Positions 21,866 to 33,061 of a stretch of DNA of 64,000 bases are shown here, piece by piece. The notes under the pieces were generated by a model. The model saw only the letters and a list, made by a program, of their open reading frames with translations. It was not told where the DNA came from and ran no database searches. Source of the DNA: Telmatactis stephensoni. Its lineage: Eukaryota > Cnidaria > Anthozoa > Actiniaria > Isophelliidae. Numbering within the stretch: position 1 is the first letter of the stretch; each line of letters opens with the position of its first letter. The translations under genes were made by a program, and so were the position numbers. The stretch is from contig JALIZF010001424.1 of NCBI GenBank assembly GCA_029948255.1, positions 186,001-250,000 of the forward strand. The letters run 5' to 3'.

Positions 21866-24150
21866 ATGCCTGAGTTCAAACTTTACTACTTCAATACTCG
21901 TGGCCGAGCAGAAGCGACACGTCTTTGTTTTGCTGCGGCCGGCGTGAAATACGAGGATATTAGATTCAGTCAGGAGGAGTGGCAACAAAAGAAGAAAGGT
22001 ATGGTATACAATCTATCATATGGTTTGCTTTACTTCCTCAATCTATTTCATGATTTCTTGTTATCATTTATCCAGCAACAAGCCAACAGGCAAGCTTGAT
22101 CGATACCGAACTGGGCATGAGCTTATAAATGTATACAAACGCGATCTCCCAGCTGGGATTCTCTATTCTGAATGTTTTTATTTTCTGACACGCTGTTATC
22201 ACTGAAGTGAATCGCATTCACGAGCGAGGGACTGTGAAGCAAACAATCCTTGGAATTTGTGGTGGGATTGAACCATATGGTTTTCTACGTTTTTCCTGAG
22301 CTCAGACCCCCCAAAATACGCCTTTTTCCAGACCTCGCCTTTTTTCTACGCCCATTTTTTGACCACAACGAGTAAACCGCGAATTAAAAATTAATTAATT
22401 AATTTTGGTGACTCTCATTTCTTTGGCTTGATGTCGAAATCAGCGACATTATAATTTATGTTCAGGCTATTGTGGTTCACAGACCATCCTGGCTGGCCAT
22501 CTCCTCATATTCACAGGAGACTCAACCTGGTGATGATGATTGTGGTTTTATCACTCCCTCTCCCCCTTCTCAACCTCCCAATTAACCCTTTCCCATATTC
22601 CCATCAGAGAGGTTGGGGGAGGGGGGTACTTGCCTCACCAATGATCTTACAAGCTCAACAGTTGGAATTGTACTAGACAGGACTCAGTACTAGACAGGAC
22701 ATATTATTTTATTCTTTATTTTATTAATTAATTATTTATTTATTTATTCAATTAATTTATTAATTTATTAATTAATTTATTAAATTATTAATTAATTAAT
22801 TAATTAATTTATTTTTATTTTATTTTATTTATTTATTTGTTTTGGGTTTTTTTGCAGAGGGCTTTAGCCCAATGGGATATCTTCCAGTGCTTGAGGTGGA
22901 TGGAAAGAAGCTTTGTGAATCCATGGCTATCCTGAGATATGTGGCAAGGGAGTGTGGTAACCTAGAAAACCATCAAATGAACTTATATTCTTTATCATAT
23001 GTTGTAGTCCCTCATCAATCCTCATCTGTCACATTGATGGTATTATAAAGAGAGAGAGAGCCTGGGCTGAGCATGACAGGAGGAAGCTCATGTTATGCCT
23101 GTGTGAGCTAGGATGTGCAAGGGGGTGTCAGTTCATTCTGACTCTGCAAGAAGAGGCTTTTACAAAAAGTCATTTTAAACAGGGTTACACCTTAGGTTAC
23201 TATTTTTAGCGATTAGTTTACTATATTTAGTGATTTCTCTTAGTTTAGCAATTTTCAGGGTGAAATGAAGACTGCTAATTTCAGTAGGTACAAAATTTAG
23301 CCATTTTGAGGAACTCACTAAATTTGACTAAATTATACTAAAAATAGTAACCGCAAGGTAAATTCATCAGCTGAGTGCATGCATGGTCTTAATTAGTCCA
23401 GTCCCAGACTCTCTTTCTTGCCGCTCCAGGACTCGCGGAGAAAGAGAGTCCAGTATAACTTGCATGCGCATGTCAGCTTAGTGACCACGCGATCACCACA
23501 TGAATGTGGTGATCGCGTGATTACAAATCCTAAAGTCATCTAATGATTCAAGATGGCTGAAGAAGAAAGTGTTTTGTATACACGATATCAGTCTCGTTTC
23601 GGAAAGCCATTTGTTGATTCAGTGAGCTATATGCACTTGGGAAAACCAACTATAATCTTTTACCAAAGTTTGAGCAGTTACAGGCCATTTACGGATGGAC
23701 AGTTGTGAAAGACGTATTTGTGAATTTTTCGATACGCATCACTACCACTGCTACCAAACACTGACATTTGCATATTACAAGCTCACAAAATACTAATTAA
23801 TTAATTGATTGGCTCATTTTGCACATGCGCATGCAAGTTATACTGGACTCTCTTTCTCCGCGAGTCCTGGAGCGGCAAGAAAGAGAGTCTGGGACTGGAC
23901 TAGGTCTTAATTTTTTGTTTGCGTGTTATAGAATAACTCAACGCATGGATTTTTGTTCACCTTTATTAGTGCTATACTGTGTTGATTTTCAACAGGGTGT
24001 ATGTGTGTGTCACTGCCCTCTCCCCAGGGAAAGAAAGGAGATATCTGACCCCCCCCCCTTCCCCTACCAAAAAAATAAATAAATATAAAGAAAAAGAAAG
24101 AAAAAAATTAAGAAAAACCTGAAATATTGAAAACAACAACAACAACAACA

Positions 24151-24182
<32 letters not shown>

Positions 24183-26416
24183 TGAAACTGGTATATATAA
24201 TTACCAAAAATACCAAAGTGAAAGATTGAAGAAAAAAGATTTAAAACACATCATTGAAGTCCCAGTACAATGCCCCATCTGTACTGCGGTTACTGGGATT
24301 ATACAATCATGTAACAACTGCCTTGATTGCAGGTCTAACACCATCAGATTCTTGGGAGGTTGCTCAATGTGACATGATCATTGATATGGGGAATGATCTC
24401 ATTGCAAAGATTGTCAAGTTTCTTTTTGAAACAGATGAAGGAAAAAAGGTACTAAAATAGTCCTTCCAGTTTTGGGTGGGGATGTGGACAACACCCATGT
24501 ATATTCAAGTACCAAGTGCCAAATAAATATCATTGTTGTTGTTGTTGTTGTTGTTGTTGCAGTTGTTGTTAATTGTGCCACTGAACCCCTCAAACCCTGA
24601 CCCTGTACCAGAGCAAAATTTCCAAAATCAATACCCTGTTCCAGAGTGAATACTCTAAAACAATTCCCTGTTTGGCGGCACGTACTCATATAGCAAATGG
24701 TCTAGCAAATATAGGGAGAACCCCCACCCCACCCCACCCTGGGTACAATGGTTAATGTAGTTGAATGAAAAAAAAATCAAAATTAAGAGCACTGAGCATG
24801 TTGCCAGATGTTTCTATTCTATATGCTCTGAGAAATGATGAAAATCCTGGGGTGTGGGGGGTGTGGGGAGGAGTAGGGGGACTCCAATCGTAAATGGACG
24901 GGGATGTTTGTCATACCTTTAAGGGGTCAAAATCTGCAATCTGGTACCTTTTAAGGTGTCTCAGACTTAAGTGGACTACCAGAGACATGGGTAGTACCTT
25001 TTAGGGACTGCATGAAAGGACAATTTCGCTGATCTGAATTGAATCTTCAAAGCACATTGATAACAAAGTGTCTCATTACTATAATTCTTTATTATTCTTT
25101 GTGAATTGGTACCTTTTAGGGGTAGAAATGAATTGTTGCCACTCCCACTCAGGTACCTTTTAGGGGTCATTTTCAAAATTTCCGACGAGCATCCTCGTCA
25201 TCTTATATATAGGAGTCCCCCCACCCCGGGTGAAAATCAGCTTATCCAAAAAAGCAAGAAAATTTAAGTAATATTATAATACATTTTTCAACATTTCTTT
25301 CACAGAAAGAATACATGGAGGAATTTTGTAATAAACATCTTCCTGCTTTTCTATCAAATCTGACTACCTTGCTTAAGAATAACAATGGTGGACAAGGATT
25401 TTTTGTTGGTGACAAGGTAGGATATTTGTAACAACCACTGCCCCCCAAATTTTCCCAGCCTTGGGCAAATTCTATATTAATTCCCCCACTCCAATCAACA
25501 CCCCATTCATGAGGATCAATTTTTTCCATTATGCTTTCCTCTTGATTTGATTACAGCACACAGTACTGTGAATATTTTTGCTGGGAGCGAAGCGAGCAGC
25601 AACACTATTCTTGATGTGGGATTCCTGTGCGATTTATGACGTCACCTTAATATTGATCCGCGAACTCGATTTTTATGTACGGTGGTATGTTCATGGCGAG
25701 CCTTGACGTCACAGGGATAAATTGGGATTCCTGTGCGATTCCATTCGAGAGGTTTTATGTTTCTCGAAGTATAAATGAAAATCACAAAATGCTAAGTGAT
25801 ATTTTTTCGAGAGGGCAATGTTCTGTAACGGGTCATTTTGCGTATTACTGTTCGAATCGAAGCTCGTCTACGGGCCGAATCAATTCAAGCCAAGATAATA
25901 AGTATGAAGTGAGGTCGCGCTGAGAATCTCTGCAATATATTTGGTTACCCCATGAAAGAAAATTTTATACTTTGTATGTGATGGAATTGTATTTATCATT
26001 CGTTTGATCTAAAGCGTCAAATAGTACAGTAGACAATGCGGTATCTTTGACCGTGATGCAACGTACAACTAGCTTTTTAAAATCAGTTAGTTTTATAATC
26101 ATTGCCAACGCTAGCCGTTTGTGATTGTTTGAAAAATTGCTTTTACTCAGTGCTAAATATTTTGAACTGTGTGTGTCCGACACTGATCCTGGAGTTATAG
26201 TATATGTTTTGTCTCACAATAACCCAATGTATAAGTTTCTAGATTGTGAAATTTGATAAGACAATCCTATTTTACTGTATATCTCCAAAATGTGTGGTTA
26301 GGGGGTGTGGCCTGTTTTTGAGATCCTATTTCAGATCTGAATGACTGTTTTTTTTCCTTTCCTATTTTTTAAAATGCCTGCAGTTGTTCCAAAAGAAAGT
26401 TGAAGAGAGTTGAAAA

Positions 26417-26447
<31 letters not shown>

Positions 26448-26902
26448 TTTTTTTGGGGGGGGGGGGGGATTACAGTAATTAAGAATTAAGGGGGGTGTTT
26501 GAAAGTTTTGAAATTTGACTTTCTGAATTGTCAGTTTTTTAAAGGATACTTTTTGGGTGGCAAATTTCACAAAGCTTGGCCATTTTGGGGATTGTTAGCC
26601 TTGCTGCCAGCTGAGGAAAAGTAGTGGGGACTGCTTAATTGAGGACTGCTGGCCATTTTTTAAGTTGCAGTATTGAACAACGTTATTCAGGTAAATACCA
26701 GCTCCCTCAAAACTCTGATATAGCATTCATCATATTTTTATAGATGAGCTATGCTGACATTGGGGCCTTCCAAATTTGTGGTATAGAAATGGTCCAGAAG
26801 GCTTTAGACAAGTTTGCTGAGCTAAAGGCTCATTACAATCGTGTTAGTGAGATTCCAGGCATCAAGACATGGGTTGAGAGCAGACCAAAAACAGCCTTTT
26901 AA
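21866..26902 (+). CDS. Sigma-class glutathione S-transferase (prostaglandin D synthase-like), complete
   Basis: Five exons with matching phases: 21866-21998, 22858-22956, 24333-24448, 25306-25416 and 26744-26902 (TAA). They total 618 nt, or 205 residues, the usual length for cytosolic sigma GSTs. The N-terminus [16 protein letters not shown] has the family's catalytic tyrosine at residue 8. The next exon carries [18 protein letters not shown], with the cis-proline of the thioredoxin fold and the E-S pair that binds glutathione. The alpha-helical C-terminal domain ends ... [14 protein letters not shown]. These enzymes conjugate glutathione to electrophiles or isomerise prostaglandin H2; the sequence cannot say which. 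Introns carry a Mutator-like MITE, a hAT-like MITE and microsatellites. A candidate polyadenylation signal lies at 27305, beyond a MITE. Gene symbol withheld because invertebrate sigma GSTs are multigene. Confidence 0.93.
22686..22842. repeat. AT-rich microsatellite (ttaatt/ttat)n
   Basis: About 155 bp of almost pure A/T made of 'ttaattaa' and 'tttattta' words, ending just before the acceptor of GST exon 2. The poly-T and TTTGCAG that follow serve as that exon's splice signal, so length changes here could affect splicing. Confidence 0.85.
23394..23903. mobile_element. Mutator-like MITE, 510 bp, 80-bp perfect terminal repeats
   Basis: The left end starts 'tagtccagtcccagactctc' and runs 80 bp to 'cttgcatgcgcatgt'. 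The right end is its exact reverse complement. Both sides are flanked by the 9-bp direct repeat GGTCTTAAT (23385-23393 and 23904-23912). A 9-bp duplication with long terminal repeats is the Mutator (MULE) signature. No transposase frame is present. Perfect arms and an intact duplication indicate a recent insertion. A 15-bp-arm palindrome around 'ccacatgaatgtgg' lies inside. Confidence 0.88.
24130..24181 (+). repeat. (CAA)n microsatellite
   Basis: About 52 bp of CAA/ACA repeats with one interruption, in a GST intron. Related tracts on the opposite strand, (GTT)n, occur at 24533-24560 and 26416-26447 within the same gene. Confidence 0.95.
24533..24560 (+). repeat. (GTT)n microsatellite
   Basis: About nine GTT triplets in the intron after GST exon 3, complementary in sequence to the (CAA)n tract 400 bp upstream. 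Intronic RNA could therefore pair between the two tracts. Confidence 0.95.
24847..25230. mobile_element. hAT-like MITE with AAAAGGTACC motif array (copy B), 8-bp duplication
   Basis: The element is flanked by identical 8-bp direct repeats TGAAAATC (24839-24846 and 25231-25238), as in hAT transposons. The left end 'ctggggtgtggggggt' and 'gggggactccaatcg' is inverse to the right end 'aggagtccccccaccccggg'. Inside, 'ggtacctttta(a/g)gg' occurs four times. The words 'ggacggggatg' and 'cgacgagcatcctcgtc' are shared with copy C. No coding frame. It lies in a GST intron. Confidence 0.88.
26416..26470 (+). repeat. (GTT)n then poly-T/poly-G tract
   Basis: Ten or so GTT triplets lead into T10 and a G-run of about 14, inside the last GST intron. 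Simple-sequence DNA with no sign of function. Confidence 0.9.
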
Positions 26903-26954
26903 GTGACAGGCTTTGAATAACATTACATGGCAATCTGTAGTATTTACTATAGAA

Positions 26955-27227
26955 CAGGGTAGTAACGAGGTATATGGGATCAGGGATCAGCATTATTTTT
27001 GGGCTCAGAGATCACATCAGCATTATTTTCTGGGCTCAGGGATCAGATTTTTAGCCTTGGGATCGGGATCACTGTCTTTAGAATCGGGATCACCAACGTT
27101 TTTCAGGGATCACTTTTTTAAGACGGGATCAGGGATCAAAATTGCCCTTATTTTGGGGATCAAGGATCAGATTTTTAGCCCTGAGATCGGGATCACTGCA
27201 AAAACTATATACCTCGTTACTACCCTG
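26955..27227. mobile_element. MITE built from GGGATCA words, in GST 3' region
   Basis: Terminal repeats of about 20 bp (CAGGGTAGTAACGAGGTATA and its inverse) end the element. It is flanked by the 6-bp direct repeat ATAGAA (26949-26954 and 27228-27233). The interior contains more than ten copies of 'gggatca' or 'cgggatcac', all on one strand, spaced by 'ttatttttgggctca'-type linkers. It begins 53 bp after the GST stop and ahead of an AATAAA, so it is probably transcribed in the 3' UTR. CAGGG ends are common in hAT elements, but hAT duplications are 8 bp. Confidence 0.85.
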
Positions 27228-27304
27228 ATAGAATACAAAGGTATTATACCTAGAGATGAATAAGTTGTATAGAGGACAATGTATTGTCAATGAAACTGAC
27301 TGAT

Positions 27305-27310
27305 AATAAA
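27305..27310 (+). terminator. Candidate polyadenylation signal AATAAA for GST
   Basis: The first AATAAA downstream of the GST stop codon, 403 bp away and beyond the GGGATCA MITE. No other canonical hexamer was noticed between stop and MITE, although non-canonical signals would be missed. Confidence 0.45.
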
Positions 27311-27868
27311 GTAATTCCACTGTGAGGTTCGGCATTATCAGAAATAATGTAGTGCTATGCAATTCTAAAAACATTTCCAACTATCAAATAGTTTGACCAG
27401 ACAGACCAAAGCAGTCTTCGAAAGCGGACTGTCGCACGTAAAATGGAAGTCCGCCTGGTTACGGACAGCCGCTTTACGTACAGTTTACGTTGGTGCGCCT
27501 ACATGCGTACGCGCGAAACTTCATACAAAATTCATACAGACGTGACAAGCATAGAACAGTAGCGAAGGGGTTAAACCGAACACACACGAAATTTCGGCGC
27601 AATCACGCTGATAGTTTTTATGAAATAGCAAATCTCGGTTTCATTCACGCACTATTCTTGTCCCAAATCACGCGTCACGCGAAACGGTCTTTGCTACCCT
27701 GTCGGAGTAAAACAGTACTGACACTACATTAATTCCGGGACGAAAAGACCTTCATGGGTAGAACCTACCAACCTCTATGTACCTAAATGTAAGTATCCAC
27801 AAGTTACAAGATGGACGACGGCTTCTTGTGAATTGTTTAGAGGATATATCAAAAGTTTGTAACATTTC

Positions 27869-28101
27869 AGGCCCTGTCCACGCTGAGACGTTTTGATCTG
27901 TAAACGCTTAAATTTTTGAGCGTTTACATGTCTCGTCCACACGAAAACGCTGGCGGTTTCACTGTAAACGCTCATTTTTGAAAACGCCTTTCAAAGTGAC
28001 TATATTCGTAAACGCTCATCTATCGTTTTCGTGTGGACAGAGACATTTTTAGTGGTTTACATTTTAAACGTTTACAAAGCGTTTCCGTGTGAACGGGACC
28101 T
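27869..28101. mobile_element. MITE with 'GGCCCTGTCCAC...' ends and AAACGCTCA words
   Basis: The left end 'aggccctgtccacgctgaga' is approximately inverse to the right end 'cgtgtgaacgggacct'. The interior is woven from 'taaacgctca', 'tgagcgtttac' and 'gtccacacgaaaacg' in both directions. No convincing target duplication was found. It belongs with the elements at 35869, 43562, 44255, 47459 and 51845 by its ends and word-repeat interior. Confidence 0.7.
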
Positions 28102-28345
28102 AGATTTATGTGATTTGTCGCGGTATATGATGTGCATTGTTGCAACTAGTTTACGTATGACTGTGTGAAAACGGCACTGTTACGGCATATGGCTTGGACC
28201 ACGAAATCTGTTCTATGTCACGAGGGAAAGTGTCGCTGCGACGCGTCGTCCTCTCAGTTTGATATGAATGTGCTTTTAAATTTGTACATTCCATTCTCGC
28301 AGAAAATGATATATTTTTGGCAACCAGTGCATGCTATACACCGAG

Positions 28346-28450
28346 TAGGGACGTACCGCGGAGCACCTTGAAAAGTGGAGGCGGAGAGGGGCTAGTATTT
28401 GAAAATAAAGTAGATAGCCCCCAGTACCCCCTCTCCGCGGTCTCTGCCGA
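28346..28450. mobile_element. Short element with 'GGGAC..CGCGGAGCACC' start, relative of 49808-50064
   Basis: 'agggacgtaccgcggagcac' then 'cttgaaaagtgg' parallels 'agggaccacggagcacccta' then 'aaaaagtgg' at 49808. The right end 'ccccctctccgcggtctct' is roughly the inverse of the left end. Both copies hold 'ggggcta' and 'gaaaata' words. Confidence 0.5.
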
Positions 28451-31400
28451 GGCTAGTGGGACCATTCGCACCTTTCAAATAAAATCAAAGGACCTCATTG
28501 AGGTTTTACAAAGTGGACGATTCTGGACTCAGAGTAACTGAAAATTTTTTGAAGATTGCCGAAATATTTAGGCTATATCACATAGCATTCATCAGTCGTG
28601 GTAAGAGGCCGTAGACCGCGTGCAGTTGGTCCAGCCCACCGCCCAGTCTCTGTTCATTGATGGCGAAAGTCATTTAATGAATAATGAGGACGCCTTTACT
28701 CTTCTCTTCAGACGATCGTTTTTTGAAGGCAGAACGTACTTAATTTGACGTTTTCTAGATTGATGAAATATCCCTTACTTAACCTACAAGCAGATGAAGC
28801 AATTGTATTTAATTTAACACATGCCTGCGTACAAAGACATTATTTTTAAATGTCTCCTACTCATTGAAGGTAGTCGATTTAAAGAGATGGTCGCTTCGTG
28901 TTTGTGTAGGATGGGCCTCCTGCCTGTGTGCAGTGTGAATGAATGCAGCCTTTTGCACTCCACACAAGAGGTCCCTCCTCTGATAAAGGGTGAGCGCTTA
29001 CTGAGCGATTACGTCCCGCGATGAGTTCGTCACGGGACGCGGTTTCTGCATGCACCGGGACGTACGAAATGATCTTCATGTCGTCCCGCGTAGACTCAGT
29101 GTAAACGTAAATGAATTATTGTACCAGTGTCTCCATGGAAACGCCGCCGACCCCAAAATCATGTAAATTTATAGTTTAATACAGCTAATAAATAAAATGA
29201 AAATTATTTGATCAGAGCATGTGTTATATCAATTTTTTTATAGTAGGTAATTTTTGTAGCAGATAAACTGGTTTTATTATTTTATTTCCGTAGAAATAAA
29301 ACCCAACATAAATTTTTTAATGAAACTTCTTACAATTACTTAGTTTTGACGAATCTAACATCAGAGAAAAAAGGGGTCCCGTGCACGTTTTTGTGCTAAG
29401 TGGTGGTAATTTTTAGCATTGCATTGTTTAGGCCGTGCAATATTTGAAACAAGAAAATCGAACAATGCAAAAAGCACTCAACTCTCGCATCAAGTCATTG
29501 TAGGCATTGAAATATTGAAGTTATTCTCTATTTTAAACATTAATTAAAATGTAAAACCTCAAAGATTTGCAAGAAAATTTAGTTGGTCGTAAAATATTCG
29601 GGACATTTTGACTCCAGTACATACCCTGATATTAGCCTGAATCGAATACTCAGTTCTTTACAGTATCTGTCTAATTCATGATCAATTGACACACTGTCGT
29701 AAAAATGGTCAAAATTCTACGTTTATGAACTGTGACTTTTTCCCCCTCGCCCCTTAAGCAATGTTGTTCACTGGTCAGATTCCAGGGTGGGAGACTTTTC
29801 TCACCTCAACATTGAATAGGGGGAGGGGAGAATGACTGAATTAAACAATCTTAGTTGCCAGTGAGGACAAATTTAGTAAGACAGGTCATTTTCTTCCACA
29901 AATGTGTCATAATAGACGCCGATTGTAGAAATCGGAACATAGATTTTCGTAAAGACTAGATATTAAATCGTTTGCCTTATTTTTGTTGATTTGATAAAAT
30001 AAAAACGATAGATCACTGCGTCCATTTTCACGCTGAAGTACGAATTTCGTCCTCAAAATATAGTATAACAGAGGAAGGACTACGGCGAGTTTAGGCGAAA
30101 ATTGAAAAAGCCGGTATCTTTTACTATATTTTTAATTAATCCATGTTACCAATAGACCATTATTTGGTCTCTTGATGTTACGAGAATTAAAAACTAAATT
30201 TTCATCCAGAAACGTTTGTAATTATCTATAAATTTGCAGTGACATTTTAATGGAATTACCAACTCGTTCATTTACTTTACATTGCTGGAGATCAGAACAG
30301 TGACGTTAAGACATCCTGTCTCTTACCGTTGACATAAACCTAGTTGTCTTAGAGGATCGGTCCCGCCTATTTTCCATATACACCTGGCTACGCCCCACCT
30401 TAATTTTATTGCCTTTTCCCCCATTATCTCCTATTACCTTTTTGAAATATTTATATTATTGGTGGCCCCTGATTCACTATCGTTACCTATCTGTATATCT
30501 TTTAGTCTTTGACTTAACTTTCTGTTTAAGTTGCCTTGGACTAGACTCGGAATACTTCGCAAGTTTCAAAGCTCATTAAGAATTCATATTCATATTCACT
30601 TTGCATTCATGTTCATATTGTGTGATGAATAACTTTTTCATAATGTATGTAGCTAATAACTAGTCTAAATAGAGCCGGTACAGTCTTATATTTAAGTTGA
30701 GCAGTTGTGAGCTGTACTTTGTTGCAGCTGTAGCTCAATAAAACGGTACCAGAATATCTACAACGGTCCTTTGTAACAGTTATACGCGAGTTTTTACTGT
30801 ATCCATAGACACGGTATGGCAAGGAAGTTTTAGTTTTTGCTTAAAAAGTAAAAATACATCAGTCATTATTTGTCTGACCAGCATCAATGGCACGATAAGC
30901 TGACGTTAGAGGAAGTCAACGCACAGTCAACAGCTGAACCTACAAGCTAAAAATGTTAACCTAACAGACCTCTTTAGTTTCCTATCTTATAAATTTTTAT
31001 CATGATATCTCCAGTATTCAATCTATCATATAGCGCCTTTCAGGAGTTCCCTGATTGGTCGTTGTTTTGGATAGCTCGTGAAAATCCACCTGCGTTATGA
31101 GCTAGATTTCAGTCTCAAGCCTTTCGTGGGCCATCGGGTCGTTGAGTACTGACACAAGATAATACTATAATAGCATTATGTTCTCTTAATTGGTATACAT
31201 CTACATTTTAAAAAGTTGATCGATCGATGTCTAAGCCCACACGCCAAGAGCGGAAAGAAATACGTACGGGAAGTTGCAAACTTCATTCTTTTTCGGCTTT
31301 GGTAAAACGTTTTAACATAAGAGGATATTTTTTTTCATATTCCCAAGCACTGAGCAACAAAAACCTCACAGTCATCAAAGATAAAGGGTGTTGTACAATG

Positions 31401-31917
31401 CTAAAAATTAAGGCGCCCCAAGCTAAATTGGCGTTTTCAATCAGATTAGAAAATTTCTACCAAGCAAACGTTGTTTAGATAAATCGTACTGTCATTGGAT
31501 AAACAGGTCATTGACCGTCAGACGTTTTAATTTGATTAATTCGCCAAATGAAAAAGAAAGAAGAAAAGAAAGGAACTAAGTTTATTGAAGGTAAAAATTA
31601 CCCATTCTTTCCGTTTGGGTATTGTTAGCTTGCGGCCTTTTGACCGAAGTTTAAATTTTTGAAATATGTGTACACCTGCATATGTGTCGCCCGATGAACT
31701 CATTCGTTATCAATAAAGAGGAAGTAAGTTGAAAGAGGATGCATTCACTCTGTCAAACCTGACAGCGTACGAATCGAATTACTAATAAGATCTATCTATA
31801 TATATATATACATCCATAACTTAGGTTCTCCGCGAAAACATATATATTTGGTGATTTTTTACTTCGTTGAAACCACTTTAGAAGGTAGGCAAGGGAAAAT
31901 AAATCTACAAGCGGACC

Positions 31918-32919
31918 ATGAATATCTCAGGCAATTCCTCTTTACCAACTTCATCAGATCCATCCAGTAATATGACCAGAAAACTGCAGTTAGGATTCAT
32001 TGTAGTGACGTTTGTGGTTGGGATAGTAGGGAATATGTTGGTACTACTGGTCTTACAAAAGAAGAGAAAACGCTCTATTCATGAATTGTTCATCTTAAAT
32101 TTAGCAGCATCAGACTTGAGTTTTCTCGCCCTCAATCAACCTCTTACAACTTACGAGCTCTACAAGTCAATCAAGAAGTCCGAATTTTACTGCCGTTCTG
32201 TACCAATGGCACTGACAACTTTATACGGCATAAGTATATACACAATAACATCGATGGCAATGCACCGTGCTAATGTGATTGTGAATCCTCACAAGCCTAA
32301 GATGAAGAAAAGAAATGGTTACATCTGGATTGTACTCATTTGGCTGGTAACCCTATTAACTGTCACACCCATTCCAGTAGTCACTCACTCCGTTAACGAC
32401 AAGTTTTGCCAAGAACAGTGGCTCCAGCCTGATCACTCCAAGATATACACTCTTGTCCTGTGCGTACTGCAGTTTGTGCTTCCATTCATTATCATTGCAA
32501 TTGCGTATGCAAGAATTGCCGTTTTCCTAGTCAGAAAGACAGAACCTCAAACATCGCCTGATAATACCGAACAAGACGAAAGGCTGAAGAGGAAGCGAAA
32601 GAAAACTCGGCAAATTATTAGGTCGCTTTCTGCTATTGTGATTGTATTCATGATATGTTTCTTGCCAGGCCAAATAGCATGGATGGTTCGAGACTTTGGA
32701 ACATCAAACCAAGCAGAGAAAGTACAAGTAGTTTTTAGTTTCAGAATTCAAGATATTTTGGATAACATCCATGCATGCGCCAACCCGGTAATCTATGGAG
32801 TTCTGACCGATCAATTTAGATTGGGTTACAAAGAAATAGTCACCAGAATTCTCAACTGTACAAAAACCAATTTTACTGCTCCAGTGGAGACCAACTCACC
32901 TCAGTTGAATATTCCGTAA
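31918..32919 (+). CDS. Intronless class A (rhodopsin-like) GPCR, neuropeptide-receptor-like, orphan
   Basis: A single 333-residue frame encodes seven hydrophobic segments. The N-terminus has three N-glycosylation sites (NIS, NSS, NMT). Class A landmarks are GN in TM1, LAASD in TM2, a Cys pair (FYCRS and KFCQEQW) for the TM3-ECL2 disulfide, CFLPG in TM6 and NPVIYG in TM7, then a short amphipathic helix. The TM3 DRY motif reads HRA: Arg is kept but Asp and Tyr are replaced. The toggle tryptophan of TM6 is Phe. Loop 3 is very basic (RLKRKRKKTRQ). The nearest general resemblance is to peptide-binding receptors, but no ligand can be named. The frame is intact. AATAAA follows at 33051. Start chosen as the first ATG, with in-frame glycosylation sites after it. 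Confidence 0.88.
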   Translation: MNISGNSSLPTSSDPSSNMTRKLQLGFIVVTFVVGIVGNMLVLLVLQKKRKRSIHELFILNLAASDLSFLALNQPLTTYELYKSIKKSEFYCRSVPMALTTLYGISIYTITSMAMHRANVIVNPHKPKMKKRNGYIWIVLIWLVTLLTVTPIPVVTHSVNDKFCQEQWLQPDHSKIYTLVLCVLQFVLPFIIIAIAYARIAVFLVRKTEPQTSPDNTEQDERLKRKRKKTRQIIRSLSAIVIVFMICFLPGQIAWMVRDFGTSNQAEKVQVVFSFRIQDILDNIHACANPVIYGVLTDQFRLGYKEIVTRILNCTKTNFTAPVETNSPQLNIP

Positions 32920-33050
32920 CCCGCATCAGTTAATGTAAGAAGGGATGGAATGTTAAGAGACAATTCACAAACTGTTCAATTCATCATTGCTGGACTGATC
33001 CGCCTGACAAATATCTCCTTAAACAGAGACTAGGGAATGGCGATGTGAAA

Positions 33051-33056
33051 AATAAA
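33051..33056 (+). terminator. Candidate polyadenylation signal AATAAA for the GPCR gene
   Basis: AATAAA 132 bp after the GPCR stop codon. The LINE begins roughly 10 bp later, so the insertion seems to fall just at or after the cleavage site. Confidence 0.55.
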
Positions 33057-33061
33057 CATCA

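Larger units (their letters stand above)
27311..31917. other. Intergenic region before the GPCR gene, no coding gene recognised
   Basis: Open frames here are short and show no family motif. Locally GC-richer stretches (27410-27720, 28610-29130) contain CpG-rich words but no recognisable exon. Two small inverted-repeat elements were recognised, at 27869-28101 and 28346-28450. From 29130 to 31900 I see AT-rich sequence with nothing I can name. A (TA)n tract sits at about 31795-31810, some 110 bp before the GPCR start. Confidence 0.5.

Noticed and set aside
25675..25923. 82-codon plus-strand frame in the last GST intron
   Set aside because: Duplicated 'gggattcctgtgcgatt' phrases point to repeat DNA, and no splice or family evidence supports coding.
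27490..27732. 80-codon frame in GC-richer DNA
   Set aside because: No recognisable domain, no splice context and no neighbours in frame. Base composition alone is not evidence of a gene.
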